The notes: generated by a model from the sequence alone, not told the origin. Shown: positions 37,834 to 46,645, counted from the stretch's first letter. The stretch: DNA of 64,000 nt from Streptomyces cyaneochromogenes (GCF_003963535.1 NZ_CP034539.1:6014001-6078000), one strand, 5' to 3'. Numbers and translations are program-made.

Positions 37834-39033
37834 ATGAGGATCCTCGTCCACGACTACAGCGGCCACCCGTTCCAGGCCCAGCTCAGCCGTGAACTCGCGC
37901 ACCGCGGCCACCAGGTCGTCCATTCGACGTGCGTGGCCTACATCTCCGGGAAGGGCAACCTGGCCGAGGAGCCGGCCGACGGACTGCGCTTCCTCACCAT
38001 CGGCGACGACACCGTGCTGCAGAAGGACGCCTACGTCAACCGCCTCTTCCAGGAAACCTGGCTGGGCTTCGAGCTGGCCCGCCAGGTGCGGCGCGAGAAG
38101 CCGGACGTGGCGATGCTCGGGAACCTGCCGATCCCCACCCTGGTCGTGGCCGCGGCGGTGCTGAGGGCGCTGCGCATCCCGTGGGTGCTGTGGCATCAGG
38201 ACGTCACCGCGATCGCGCTCAGGAGCTTCGCCGCCGCAGGCGTCTCCAAGCTGATGGGTGTCGCCGCCCGGGTCTTCGAGCAGGGCGAGAAGTGGTCGGC
38301 GCGACGCGCCTCGGCGATCGTGGTGATCGCCGACTCCTTCGTGCGGGTCCACCGGAAATGGGGTACCGCCGACAAGGTCACCGTCATCCCCAACTGGGCG
38401 CCGCTGGACGAGATCTGCCCCGTGGCCCGCGCCAACGCGTGGTCGGACGAGCACGGGCTCACCGGGGTCAGGACCCTGCTGTACTCGGGCACCCTCGGTC
38501 TCAAGCACAACCCCGCCCTGCTCGTGAAGTTGGCCGACCGGTTGCGGGCGCAGGGCGAACAGGTCCGGCTCGTCGTCATCAACGAGGGCCCGGCCGTCCC
38601 GGTCATCAAGGAGGGCGCCGCCGCGGCCGGCATCGACGTGACCCTGTTGCCCTTCCAGCCCTATGAGCGGCTGCCCGAGGTACTGGGCACGGGCGACGTG
38701 CTCGTCGTGCTCCTGGCGCCGGACGCCGGGGAGTTCTCGGTCCCCTCCAAGACACTGTCCTATCTGTGCGCCGGGCGCCCCGTGCTGGGCCTGATGCCGG
38801 CGGACAACCTGGCGGCGAACCTGCTCCGGGAGGCCGGCTCGGCGGTTTTCCCGCCGGAGGAGTCCTCGCTGGACAGCGCGGCCACATGGGTCCGCGAGAT
38901 CCTCACCGACCCGGTGCACGCCGAGTCGCTGGGCAAGGAGAGCCGCACGCTGGCCGAGCGGGAGTTCGCCCTCGACGGCTGCGCCTCGCGATTCGAGGAG
39001 ATTCTGCGGGCGGTGAGTGGTGCTGGTGCCTGA
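37834..39033 (+). CDS. GT4 family glycosyltransferase (WbuB-like)
   Basis: A 399-residue GT-B enzyme. It begins MRILVHDYSGHPFQAQLSRE and has VTVIPNWAPLDEI, TLLYSGTLGLKHNPALLVKL, and a C-terminal donor site around GEFSVPSKTLSYLCAGRPVL. The layout resembles WbuB-type transferases that use UDP- or GDP-linked deoxy sugars. ATG follows CGGAGGG, 25 bases after the epimerase, so the epimerase product may be its donor (inference). Confidence 0.87.
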   Translation: MRILVHDYSGHPFQAQLSRELAHRGHQVVHSTCVAYISGKGNLAEEPADGLRFLTIGDDTVLQKDAYVNRLFQETWLGFELARQVRREKPDVAMLGNLPIPTLVVAAAVLRALRIPWVLWHQDVTAIALRSFAAAGVSKLMGVAARVFEQGEKWSARRASAIVVIADSFVRVHRKWGTADKVTVIPNWAPLDEICPVARANAWSDEHGLTGVRTLLYSGTLGLKHNPALLVKLADRLRAQGEQVRLVVINEGPAVPVIKEGAAAAGIDVTLLPFQPYERLPEVLGTGDVLVVLLAPDAGEFSVPSKTLSYLCAGRPVLGLMPADNLAANLLREAGSAVFPPEESSLDSAATWVREILTDPVHAESLGKESRTLAEREFALDGCASRFEEILRAVSGAGA

Positions 39034-39181
39034 TTGAGAGACGTGCCGGCGTCGCTGCGCGAGGTCATTCCGACATCGCTCCGTCCGAACACCCCCACCG
39101 GCTCGCCCGGTACATCAGGTGTGTGGGCTGCGAAGCCATCGACTCGGGTCCATTCCATTTGCTCACTCGATGAGGGGTGCA

Positions 39182-40657
39182 ATGCGGGGCAGTCAAGAAC
39201 GCGGCCTGGCCGCCGTATGCTGCTGGGCCGTCGTACTCATCGCCCTGCTGCCGGGGATGATCCTGCTGTCCGCCCACCCGCGGTTCGGGGCGGCACTCGC
39301 GGTGCAGTGCGTCGTCCTGGCACATTCCGGCGCGGCGCTCGCCCGGGTGCTCACCGCCACGTCGGTGCGGCTCATGGCACTCGGCTTCTGGCTGTTCACC
39401 TACGTGTGGCTCGGCCTCGCGCCCTTCGCCATGCTCGCCACCGACACCTACCCCCTCTCCTTCCGGACGGGCGAAGCCACGGCGTTCGCCGCCTCCGCCC
39501 TGATCGAACTCGGACTCATCGCCTACAGCGGCGGGGTGGCACTCGCCGCCGGACGCGGCAGCACCAGGCCGGTCGTCCTCGAACCGCTGCTGTCCCGCAG
39601 GCTCACCCCGGTACCCGTGCTCCTGCTGTGCGGCCTCGCGCTCGTGTTCGCGGTCGCGCTGATTCCCCAGCAGGGCGGGTGGGCCGCCTTCTTCACGAGC
39701 AGACAGGCCGTACGACAGACGGGCGCCGCCTCGGAGACGGCGCGGGCGATGAGCATCTGGGCGGTCGCCGTCCCCGCCTTCTGGGGACTGCTGGGCCTGC
39801 TGCACCTGCCCCTGCTGAAAAGGGGGGACCGGTGGTTGCGCAAGGTCCGCTGGATGCTCCTGCCGCTCATGCTCGCGCTGAACGTCGTCGTCAACAACCC
39901 CATCAGCAGGCCGCGCTTCTGGGCCGGAACCGTTCTTCTGACCCTGCTGTTCTCCTGGCGCCGGTTCGACAGCCCGCGGGTCTTCCGCGTCACCGCCGCC
40001 GCGCTCGCGGCCGTGGTGCTGCTCGTCTTCCCGTACAGCGACTACTTCCGTTACGACCAACGCGAAACCGTCCACGTGGTGCCCCTGTCCGAACAGCTCA
40101 CCACGGGCATGGACTACGACTCCTATCAGCAGATGCAGACAGGCGTCGACTACGTGGCGGAGAACGGCTTCTCACCGTCGTCCGCGCTCGGTGTGCCCCT
40201 GTTCATGGTCCCGCGCTCCGCGTGGCCCGACAAACCGCAGGCCACCGGTGCCGAATTCGCCGACTACGCGGGATACGACTTCAAGAACCTTTCGGCACCG
40301 CTGTGGATCGAGGGCTTCCTGTGGGCGGGCGCGCCGTGTGTGGTCCTCGTCTTCCTGCTGCTGGGCGTGGCCTCACGCCGCATGGACGACATCCGGGAAC
40401 GGCTGCGGGACAGCCGGTCCACGTTGGCGGTACTGCTGGTCCCGGCCTTCGCCTTCTACCAGCTCATCCTGCTGCGCGGCAGCCTCATCGCCATCGTGGG
40501 CCCACTGGTTCTGGTCCTGGTCGTCCCTCTGTTGATCACTACCCGCTCCGCCCGGTCGTCCCGGGTCCCTTCACCGGCGCTGCCGCCCCCCACCCCGGGC
40601 CATGCGCCGATTCCTGGAAAAGGAGGTATCCGTGACCACTCCCACCAGCCCGGATGA
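39182..40657 (+). CDS. Wzy-like O-antigen/EPS polymerase (integral membrane)
   Basis: A 491-residue protein with about ten to twelve hydrophobic segments, for example VCCWAVVLIALLPGMILL, LLLCGLALVFAVALIP and LAAVVLLVFPYSDYF. A large extracytoplasmic loop (about residues 295-385) contains MDYDSYQQMQTGVDYV and FMVPRSAWPDKPQ, which recalls the O-antigen-polymerase-like proteins of Gram-positive EPS clusters. It probably polymerises flipped repeat units on the outer membrane face. ATG 39182 has GAGGGG upstream; ATG 39170 is the alternative. Its last 26 bases overlap the next gene, whose binding site lies inside it. Confidence 0.78.
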   Translation: MRGSQERGLAAVCCWAVVLIALLPGMILLSAHPRFGAALAVQCVVLAHSGAALARVLTATSVRLMALGFWLFTYVWLGLAPFAMLATDTYPLSFRTGEATAFAASALIELGLIAYSGGVALAAGRGSTRPVVLEPLLSRRLTPVPVLLLCGLALVFAVALIPQQGGWAAFFTSRQAVRQTGAASETARAMSIWAVAVPAFWGLLGLLHLPLLKRGDRWLRKVRWMLLPLMLALNVVVNNPISRPRFWAGTVLLTLLFSWRRFDSPRVFRVTAAALAAVVLLVFPYSDYFRYDQRETVHVVPLSEQLTTGMDYDSYQQMQTGVDYVAENGFSPSSALGVPLFMVPRSAWPDKPQATGAEFADYAGYDFKNLSAPLWIEGFLWAGAPCVVLVFLLLGVASRRMDDIRERLRDSRSTLAVLLVPAFAFYQLILLRGSLIAIVGPLVLVLVVPLLITTRSARSSRVPSPALPPPTPGHAPIPGKGGIRDHSHQPG

Positions 40658-42308
40658 CCGTTACGCCGAACCGGACCAGCTTCGCGACCAGGTGCGTCAA
40701 CTGCTGAGATACCGCGCGGTCATCGCCCTGGGCATCGTCTTGGGGCTGCTCGGCGGACTATCGCTGGTGCTGTTCGGCGCAGGGACCTACACGGCGACGG
40801 CCGAGGTGCGTATCCGTTCGACCGCCGACCCGATCAACGCCTTCGGTGTGACCATCGACAACCAGGTGACCATGGGCACGGAGCGGCGGATCGCGCTCAG
40901 CAACACCGTCGTGGCCCGTGCGGCAAAGGCGCTCGGGGAACCGTCCCGTGCCGACGCGTTGCCGGCGGACCTGCGGGTCGCGAGCCCGCCGGACTCCCAG
41001 GTCCTCAGGTTCGAGTACACAGCGGGCTCCGCGAAGCGGGCGGCCCGGGTGACCAACGCGTTCGCCGCCGCCTACCTCGCCGATCGCGAGGCCAGGATCC
41101 ATGCCATGGTCAAGCGGCTGACCGGTGGGCTGGAGCAGCAGATCGCCGTGCTGGCGAAGCGGAAGACCCCCAAGGGCGACGGGGCCGCGGCCGCCGGTCT
41201 GCGGGACCAGACCAGCGCACTGCACAAGCGGATCTCGGACATCAGAACCTACGACACCACCGCGGGCGAGGTGGTGCGCGGGGCCGAACCGCCGGACCGG
41301 CCCTCGGGCCCGGGCCCCGCCGCGCTCATCGGTTTCGGCCTGGTGGGTGGCCTGGTCCTCGGTACCTTTCTCGCCTGGCTGTGCGCCGCACTCGAACCGC
41401 GGGCACGCTCGATCGGCGATGTCCGAGGAGCCCTCGGCGCTCCGGTACTGGGCCTCCTCCCGCCGTCCGACCCGGACGGCGAACTGGTGCAGGTCGGCCG
41501 GGTCGGCGGCAGCCTCGCGGAGGCCTACCGGGCTCTCGCCTTCCGGCTCCGGCACGACGAGAACCTCACGGCCAAGGGAACTCTCCTGGTCGTGGCACCG
41601 AAGCAGGACCGGGCCGCCGAGGCCGCCGCGGTGAACCTCGCCGCCGCGTTCGCCGAGGCCGGTGAGGACGTGCTGCTGGTGGATGCGACGGCCGACAGTC
41701 CGGGTCTCTCGGCACGTCTGCAGACGGTGGCCGACGGTCCCGATGCCGGCGCCGGGACGGCCGGTCCCGAGGGCCGGGTCGTCGTCGACGCGGGCACGGC
41801 CGGGCGATTCACGCTCTTCCCGGACCGGAGCGCCGGCACCACGACCGACGAGGCCCTGGCGCCCTCCGCGGTGACGCGCGCGCTGCCGGACACCGACTCC
41901 GGAAGGTCGGCCGTCGTCGTCACTCGGCCCCTGCTCGAGCACACCGACGGGCTGGCGGTCGCCCAGCGTGTGGACGGTGTCCTCGTGGTCGGCGGCCTGG
42001 ACCGCACCAGGCGCGACGACCTCAAGCAGGTGCGTGACCTGATCAGCTGCTCGGGCGGACACATCGTGGGCGCGGTGCTCGACACCGGCACACGGCGGAG
42101 CCGACTGCGCCGCGCCCTGGACGCCGTCCAAGCCCGTCGGCCGGCAGAGCTGCTGCGCCGGTTCACGGCATCGGCCGCGCCCGCCGCCGGGGCGGGGGAC
42201 CGGCCCGCACCGCCGCGTCAGGCCGACGGCGGGCCGCAGAAGGAGAAGCTCGCCCCGTCGCGGCAGGACGCCTCCGCGCAGGACGACACGCTCACCGCCT
42301 CGCGATGA
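40632..42308 (+). CDS. Wzz-like co-polymerase with degenerate tyrosine-kinase domain
   Basis: A 558-residue protein. GTG start with AAAAGGAGG in optimal position inside the preceding gene. Residues about 30-55 (VIALGIVLGLLGGLSLVLFG) and about 220-255 are the two membrane helices of a polysaccharide co-polymerase, bracketing a periplasm-type helical domain. The C-terminal half has the fold order of BY-kinases (SLAEAYRALAFRLR, NLAAAFAEAGEDVLLVDAT) but the Walker A GKS/T is replaced by APKQDRAAEA, and no Tyr cluster ends the protein. It probably controls chain length without kinase activity. It ends ATGA-overlapping the flippase. Confidence 0.82.
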   Translation: MTTPTSPDDRYAEPDQLRDQVRQLLRYRAVIALGIVLGLLGGLSLVLFGAGTYTATAEVRIRSTADPINAFGVTIDNQVTMGTERRIALSNTVVARAAKALGEPSRADALPADLRVASPPDSQVLRFEYTAGSAKRAARVTNAFAAAYLADREARIHAMVKRLTGGLEQQIAVLAKRKTPKGDGAAAAGLRDQTSALHKRISDIRTYDTTAGEVVRGAEPPDRPSGPGPAALIGFGLVGGLVLGTFLAWLCAALEPRARSIGDVRGALGAPVLGLLPPSDPDGELVQVGRVGGSLAEAYRALAFRLRHDENLTAKGTLLVVAPKQDRAAEAAAVNLAAAFAEAGEDVLLVDATADSPGLSARLQTVADGPDAGAGTAGPEGRVVVDAGTAGRFTLFPDRSAGTTTDEALAPSAVTRALPDTDSGRSAVVVTRPLLEHTDGLAVAQRVDGVLVVGGLDRTRRDDLKQVRDLISCSGGHIVGAVLDTGTRRSRLRRALDAVQARRPAELLRRFTASAAPAAGAGDRPAPPRQADGGPQKEKLAPSRQDASAQDDTLTASR

Positions 42309-43849
42309 GCACCGCCGGAACGGTTGCTCCCGCCACCGTAGGGACGGCAGCCCGGTGCGGCGTCGCCGCCACCGCGCGAGGCGGGTGGTGGGGCTTCCTC
42401 GGTGCGGTGGTCAACGCCACCTTCGGGTACGTCCTGGTCGCCCTGGTCACGCGTGCCCTCGGCGCGCACGGATCGGGGGCCGTGTTCACGGGCGTCGCGG
42501 TCTTCACCATCCTCAGCAACACCTGCAAGCTCGGTGCCGACACGGGGCTGGTGCGCTTCGTGTCCCGCGACGTGGCCACCGGCGGCGGCCACCAGGTGAG
42601 TGCCCTGGTGCGCAGCGCCGTCGTACCGGGAGCCGCGGCGAGCACGGCGGCCGCGGCGCTGCTGTTCCTGTCGCCGTCGACCGCCACTTCGCTGCTGCCG
42701 AATCTCGCGCCGGAGGACGCGGTCACCCTGGTCCGGCTCTTCGCGCTGTTCCTCCCCCTGGCCACGGTGTCCCTGATCCTGCTCGGCGCCACCCAGGGCT
42801 ACGGCACGGTGGTGCCGTTCGTGGGCGTCGAGCAGGTCGGCAAACCGGTCCTGCGCGTGCTGATCGCCGTGCCGGTCGCGTTCCTGACCCCGAGCGTGCT
42901 GAGCCTGGCATCCGCCTGGCTCATCCCCTCCATGGCCGGCGCCTTCGCCACCTGGTTCGCGCTGCGCCGGTGCCACCGCACGCACCGCAGAACTCCGGCC
43001 GGACCCGAAGTGGCCGCTGCCCGGCGGGGATTCTGGGCGTTCGCGGCACCCCGGGCGATCTCCTCGGTGTTCGACATCAGCGCCGTATGGGTGGGCGTCG
43101 TCCTGCTGTCGTCCCTGGCCACGAGTGAAGAGGCGGGCATCTACACGGCCGTCGGCCGCGTCATCGTCGCGGCGACCCTGCTCCAGCTCGCCATCCGGCT
43201 GGCCGTAGCTCCGGAGATCAGCCGCCTGCTCGCCGTGGACGAGATCGCACAGGCCTGCCACCTCCATCGCGTCTCGACGCGCTGGATCGTGCTGTTCTCC
43301 TGGCCGCTGCTCGTGCTCCTCACGAGCTTCCCCAAGACGGTGCTCTCGTTGTTCGGACCGGAGTTCGAACAGGGGGCGGTTGCCCTGGTGGTGCTCTGCG
43401 CGGCCTCGGCGATCAACGTCGGCGTGGGCAACGCGCAGACGGTGCTGCTCATGGCGGGCCGAAGCTCATGGCATCTCGTGGTCACCGGCGCCGCGTTCGC
43501 GGTGCAGTTGGCCGTGGGCATCCTCACCGTGCCCCGGTGGGGGGTCCTGGGAGCCGCCCTGTCCTGGGGAGCGGCGATCGTCGTGGAGAACCTCGTCTCC
43601 GCCGCCCTGGTGCGACGCCATCCGGGCTTCACGATCGTCGACCGCGGGTACCTCACGGCCGCCGTCGCCGGTCTCTGCCTCACGGGGGCTCTCGTGCTTC
43701 CCGTCAGGCTGCTGGCGGGCGACACGGCGGTCGGACTCGCCGCCGGAATCGCCCTGGGATTGTGCGCTTTCAGTATAAGTTTGTCCCGTTTTCGAGCCGC
43801 GTTGGGGCTGAGTGAACTGGTCGGCGTACTCCGTGAGCGCGCCTCGTAA
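42305..43849 (+). CDS. Wzx-like polysaccharide flippase (MOP superfamily)
   Basis: A 514-residue integral membrane protein with about 12-14 hydrophobic helices. WGFLGAVVNATFGYVLVALV starts the MatE/PST-type repeat and LVRFVSRDVATGGGHQVSAL follows; the second half has GIYTAVGRVIVAATLLQLAI and FGPEFEQGAVALVVLCAASA. It should flip undecaprenyl-linked repeat units from the cytoplasmic to the outer face. The start codon overlaps the stop of the co-polymerase gene, indicating coupled expression. Confidence 0.87.
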   Translation: MSTAGTVAPATVGTAARCGVAATARGGWWGFLGAVVNATFGYVLVALVTRALGAHGSGAVFTGVAVFTILSNTCKLGADTGLVRFVSRDVATGGGHQVSALVRSAVVPGAAASTAAAALLFLSPSTATSLLPNLAPEDAVTLVRLFALFLPLATVSLILLGATQGYGTVVPFVGVEQVGKPVLRVLIAVPVAFLTPSVLSLASAWLIPSMAGAFATWFALRRCHRTHRRTPAGPEVAAARRGFWAFAAPRAISSVFDISAVWVGVVLLSSLATSEEAGIYTAVGRVIVAATLLQLAIRLAVAPEISRLLAVDEIAQACHLHRVSTRWIVLFSWPLLVLLTSFPKTVLSLFGPEFEQGAVALVVLCAASAINVGVGNAQTVLLMAGRSSWHLVVTGAAFAVQLAVGILTVPRWGVLGAALSWGAAIVVENLVSAALVRRHPGFTIVDRGYLTAAVAGLCLTGALVLPVRLLAGDTAVGLAAGIALGLCAFSISLSRFRAALGLSELVGVLRERAS

Positions 43850-43864
43850 AACCGCCGGAAACCG

Positions 43865-43940
43865 AATTCCCCGCAATTCCACCCTCCCGCCCTGCAATTC
43901 GCCCTCTCAACCCGCAATTCCGGCCTCCACCCGGTAATTC
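43865..43940. repeat. Helically phased AATTC box repeats
   Basis: AATTC occurs at 43865, 43875, 43896, 43916 and 43936, at spacings of 10, 21, 20 and 20 bp, mostly in the context GCAATTCC followed by CCCTC-rich sequence. The array ends 33 bases before the secreted-protein gene. Spacing in whole helical turns suggests cooperative binding by a regulator on one face of the DNA. Confidence 0.6.
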
Positions 43941-43973
43941 CACCCTCCGTATCCCTCATCTCCGGGACAGCTC

Positions 43974-45503
43974 ATGCACCTCAGAAATCGCAGGACGAGG
44001 ATCGGCACCGCGGCTTCCACGGCGGTCTTCCTCGCGGCCACGTCGCTCCTGTCCGCCGGTGCCGCGGCAGCCGACGGCGAGAAGACCATGACCGCCGATC
44101 CCTTGCAGACCTGGCAGACGGACGGCATCGTCTGGTCGCTCGAGTACGTACGTGGTGTCGTGTACGTCGGCGGCAGCTTCGGCAAGGTCCGCCCCCCTGG
44201 CGCGAAGCCCGGCGAGAAGGAGGTCACTCGCACCAACTTCGCCGCGTTCGACGCCGCCACCGGCGCGCTGCTGCCCTGCGCCCACTCGTTCACGGGAGGC
44301 GAGAACACCGTACGGGCGCTGAAGGCGTCGCGAGACGGCAAGGTGCTCTACGTCGGCGGCTCGTTCGGCAAGGTCGACGAGACCGGCGTGGGCAGCACGG
44401 CCGCGCTCAACACGGCCGACTGCTCGCTGCGCAAGGAGTTCCGTCCGATCGCCTCGGCGACCGTGCGGGCCATCGAGACCACGGACTCCGCGGTCTACCT
44501 GGGTGGAGACTTCACGCTGGTCAACAACCAGACCAGGAACAGCATCGCCGCGGTCCGGCCCGACGGCTCGCTCCTGCCGTTCAAGGCGGACATCGACCTG
44601 CCGGTCCGGGCCCTCGTGGCCGCACCCGAGCACGGGAAGATCCTGGTCGGCGGCGACTTCGTAGAGGTGAACGAGAACCTGATCCACGCGCTGGTCGCCC
44701 TGCACCCCTCGACCGGCGCGACGGTGTCCGAATTCCCGCTGTGGCTGCCGGCCAGATCGGTGGTGAAGGCACTGACCCGCGACGAGAACAACTTCTACGT
44801 GGCGGCGGAGGGCAGGGGGACCGGCGTCTTCGACGGCCGAATCGCCGGACGTCTGTCCGACAACGCGCTGCTGTGGAAGGACAACTGCCGGGGCGCCACC
44901 CAGGCCGTCGCCGTGCACAAGGGCGTCGTCTACAGCGGATCCCACGCCCACAACTGCGACCACACCCCCGGGGGCTTTCCCGAGCACGAGGGCGGAAACC
45001 GGCAGCACCTGCTGGCCCAGTCGGCCCGGGACATGCGCATCCAGCACTGGTTCCCCGACACCAACGGAGGAACCGGTGAGGGGCAGGGTCCCCGGGTGCT
45101 GGAAGTGGCCGGCGAGATCCTCTGGGCCGGTGGGGAATTCACCACCGTCAACGAAAAGCCGCAGCAGAGCCTGACCCGATTCGCGGCCGCCCCCGACACC
45201 GGAGCCCCCGAAGCGGCTCCCACGCTCACGGTCAAGGAGAACAAGGCCGGCAAGGTCACGCTCGGGTGGCGCACCGCCTGGGACCGGGACGACGCGGAGC
45301 TGACGTACCGGATCTACCGGGACGGCGTCCTCGTGGCCTCGCCGAAGCAGCGTTCCGTCTGGTGGAACCGCCCCGACATGACGTACACGGACACCGTCGC
45401 ACCCGGCTCTCGCCACACCTACCGGATCGCCGTCACCGACGGCAGGAACACCTCGCCCAGGTCGGAACGGCTCAGCGTGACCGCTGCCGCCGGGGGGCAG
45501 TGA
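43974..45503 (+). CDS. Secreted VGGSF-repeat (beta-propeller-like) and Fn3 protein
   Basis: A 509-residue exported protein. A signal peptide (basic start, TAVFLAATSLLSAGAAAA) ends near residue 33. Repeats VVYVGGSFGKV (63), VLYVGGSFGKV (124), VYLGGDFTLV (174), ILVGGDFVEV (223) and ILWAGGEFTTV are about 50 residues apart at first and recall delta-60/propeller repeats. The last 90 residues (KVTLGWRTAWDRDD...SRHTYRIAVTDG) form a fibronectin type III domain. It may bind, crosslink or anchor the polysaccharide at the cell surface. Its stop overlaps the start of the cytidylyltransferase gene (TGATG). Confidence 0.8.
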   Translation: MHLRNRRTRIGTAASTAVFLAATSLLSAGAAAADGEKTMTADPLQTWQTDGIVWSLEYVRGVVYVGGSFGKVRPPGAKPGEKEVTRTNFAAFDAATGALLPCAHSFTGGENTVRALKASRDGKVLYVGGSFGKVDETGVGSTAALNTADCSLRKEFRPIASATVRAIETTDSAVYLGGDFTLVNNQTRNSIAAVRPDGSLLPFKADIDLPVRALVAAPEHGKILVGGDFVEVNENLIHALVALHPSTGATVSEFPLWLPARSVVKALTRDENNFYVAAEGRGTGVFDGRIAGRLSDNALLWKDNCRGATQAVAVHKGVVYSGSHAHNCDHTPGGFPEHEGGNRQHLLAQSARDMRIQHWFPDTNGGTGEGQGPRVLEVAGEILWAGGEFTTVNEKPQQSLTRFAAAPDTGAPEAAPTLTVKENKAGKVTLGWRTAWDRDDAELTYRIYRDGVLVASPKQRSVWWNRPDMTYTDTVAPGSRHTYRIAVTDGRNTSPRSERLSVTAAAGGQ

Positions 45504-46054
45504 TGGGGGAACGTCTCGGTTACGCGCCGGGCGTCTTCGACCTCTTCCACGTGGGCCATCTCAACATCCTGCGCCGGGCCCGGGAGCACTGCGACCGGCT
45601 CGTCGCGGGTGTCTGCTGCGACGATCTGGTCGTGCACCTGAAAGGCAGGCCGCCCGTCGTACCGCTCTCCGAGCGAATGGAGATCGTCCGCAGCATTCGC
45701 TACGTCGACGAGATCTATGTGGCGACGGTCAGCGACAAGATCGAGATTTGGAAGGAAGTCGGTTTCGACGTCATCTTCAAGGGTGACGACTGGCTCGGAA
45801 CCGAGGTCTGGAAATCCCTCGAGACGGAATTCGCGAAGGTCGGTGTGGACGTCCTCTACTTCCCCTACACCGCCCACACCTCGAGCACTCTTCTGCGCCG
45901 CGCCCTCAACCTCCTGACCTTGGCGAACCGCACCGGTCCGCCTTCAGGCCAGTTCCCGGAACCACTTCACAAGAAAGGCGCCAGCGAACAGGAGGTGGGC
46001 TACGAGCAGGGCGCAGTAGACCCCGAGAAAGAGGTCCTGATCCGCCAGGAATAG
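45503..46054 (+). CDS. Glycerol-3-phosphate cytidylyltransferase-like enzyme (TagD-like)
   Basis: A 183-residue nucleotidyltransferase of the HxGH superfamily. The signature GVFDLFHVGHLNILRRA and the C-terminal HTSSTLLRRAL (in place of the RTxGISTT motif) plus VIFKGDDWLG match glycerol-3-phosphate cytidylyltransferases. It should form a CDP-alcohol from CTP and a phospho-alcohol such as glycerol 3-phosphate. The domain is complete by about residue 138; the last 45 residues lie opposite the coding region of the convergent gene and look unstructured. The start overlaps the preceding stop. Confidence 0.82.
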   Translation: MGERLGYAPGVFDLFHVGHLNILRRAREHCDRLVAGVCCDDLVVHLKGRPPVVPLSERMEIVRSIRYVDEIYVATVSDKIEIWKEVGFDVIFKGDDWLGTEVWKSLETEFAKVGVDVLYFPYTAHTSSTLLRRALNLLTLANRTGPPSGQFPEPLHKKGASEQEVGYEQGAVDPEKEVLIRQE

Positions 46055-46645
46055 GAAGCTGACACAGACCATGCCGTAGTCGACGGGAAGAAGGACCACG
46101 GCACGCAGCGTCGAGGGCGGCGCCGGCGCGGCCGCTCTTCCCGTCTGCCGCTTCAGCTTCTCGGTCAGGATCCCGCCGAAGAGGATGACGACGGCCGCCA
46201 GCTGGAAGGCCATGGGCACGACGAGGAAGGCGTCGCGGGGCAGGTCGAAGAAGCGGTAGAACGACACCAGCACGGCCATGTGAATGCCCATGATCTTGAC
46301 GGTGTCGACCACGTGGTCCAGCCACTCGCCCCGGGCGCTCTCCGTGCTCCGGCTGCGTGCCAGCTGTCCGTCCGCCGCATCGAGGGCGAAGCCCGTCACC
46401 AGTGCCGCGAACACCATGACCGCCAGAACCGGCGAGGGCGGCAACAGCGCCACGGCCGCCAACGCCGGGAAGGTGAAGCAGGCGCCGAGGACGGTCACCT
46501 GGTTCGGGGTGATCTCGCTGCGGTATGCCATCGCCGCCAGCATGCGGCCGGCCGGTCGATTGACGAACCGGGTGTAGAGGGAGACCCCCTTGGAGGACTT
46601 CTGGGCTGCCGACAGGTGCCTGTACACGTCGAAGATTTCCGACAT
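45944..46645 (-). CDS. CDP-alcohol phosphatidyltransferase family membrane protein
   Basis: A 233-residue integral membrane enzyme. The CDP-OH-P signature is complete in DAADGQLARSRSTESARG with EWLDHVVD, giving DxxDGxxAR, then G, D and D at the expected spacing. Five or six hydrophobic helices surround it. It should transfer a phospho-alcohol from a CDP-alcohol to an acceptor. The neighbouring cytidylyltransferase could supply the donor. The two genes converge and overlap by 111 bp at their 3' ends. ATG 46645 has AAGAGGAC upstream. Confidence 0.85.
   Translation of the reverse strand: MSEIFDVYRHLSAAQKSSKGVSLYTRFVNRPAGRMLAAMAYRSEITPNQVTVLGACFTFPALAAVALLPPSPVLAVMVFAALVTGFALDAADGQLARSRSTESARGEWLDHVVDTVKIMGIHMAVLVSFYRFFDLPRDAFLVVPMAFQLAAVVILFGGILTEKLKRQTGRAAAPAPPSTLRAVVLLPVDYGMVCVSFLFLADQDLFLGVYCALLVAHLLFAGAFLVKWFRELA

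Noticed and set aside
45503..46645. Wall teichoic acid cluster
   Set aside because: A TagD-like gene is present, but no CDP-glycerol polymerase (TagB/F-like) or TagO/TagGH-type genes are nearby; the neighbours are Wzx/Wzy-type.
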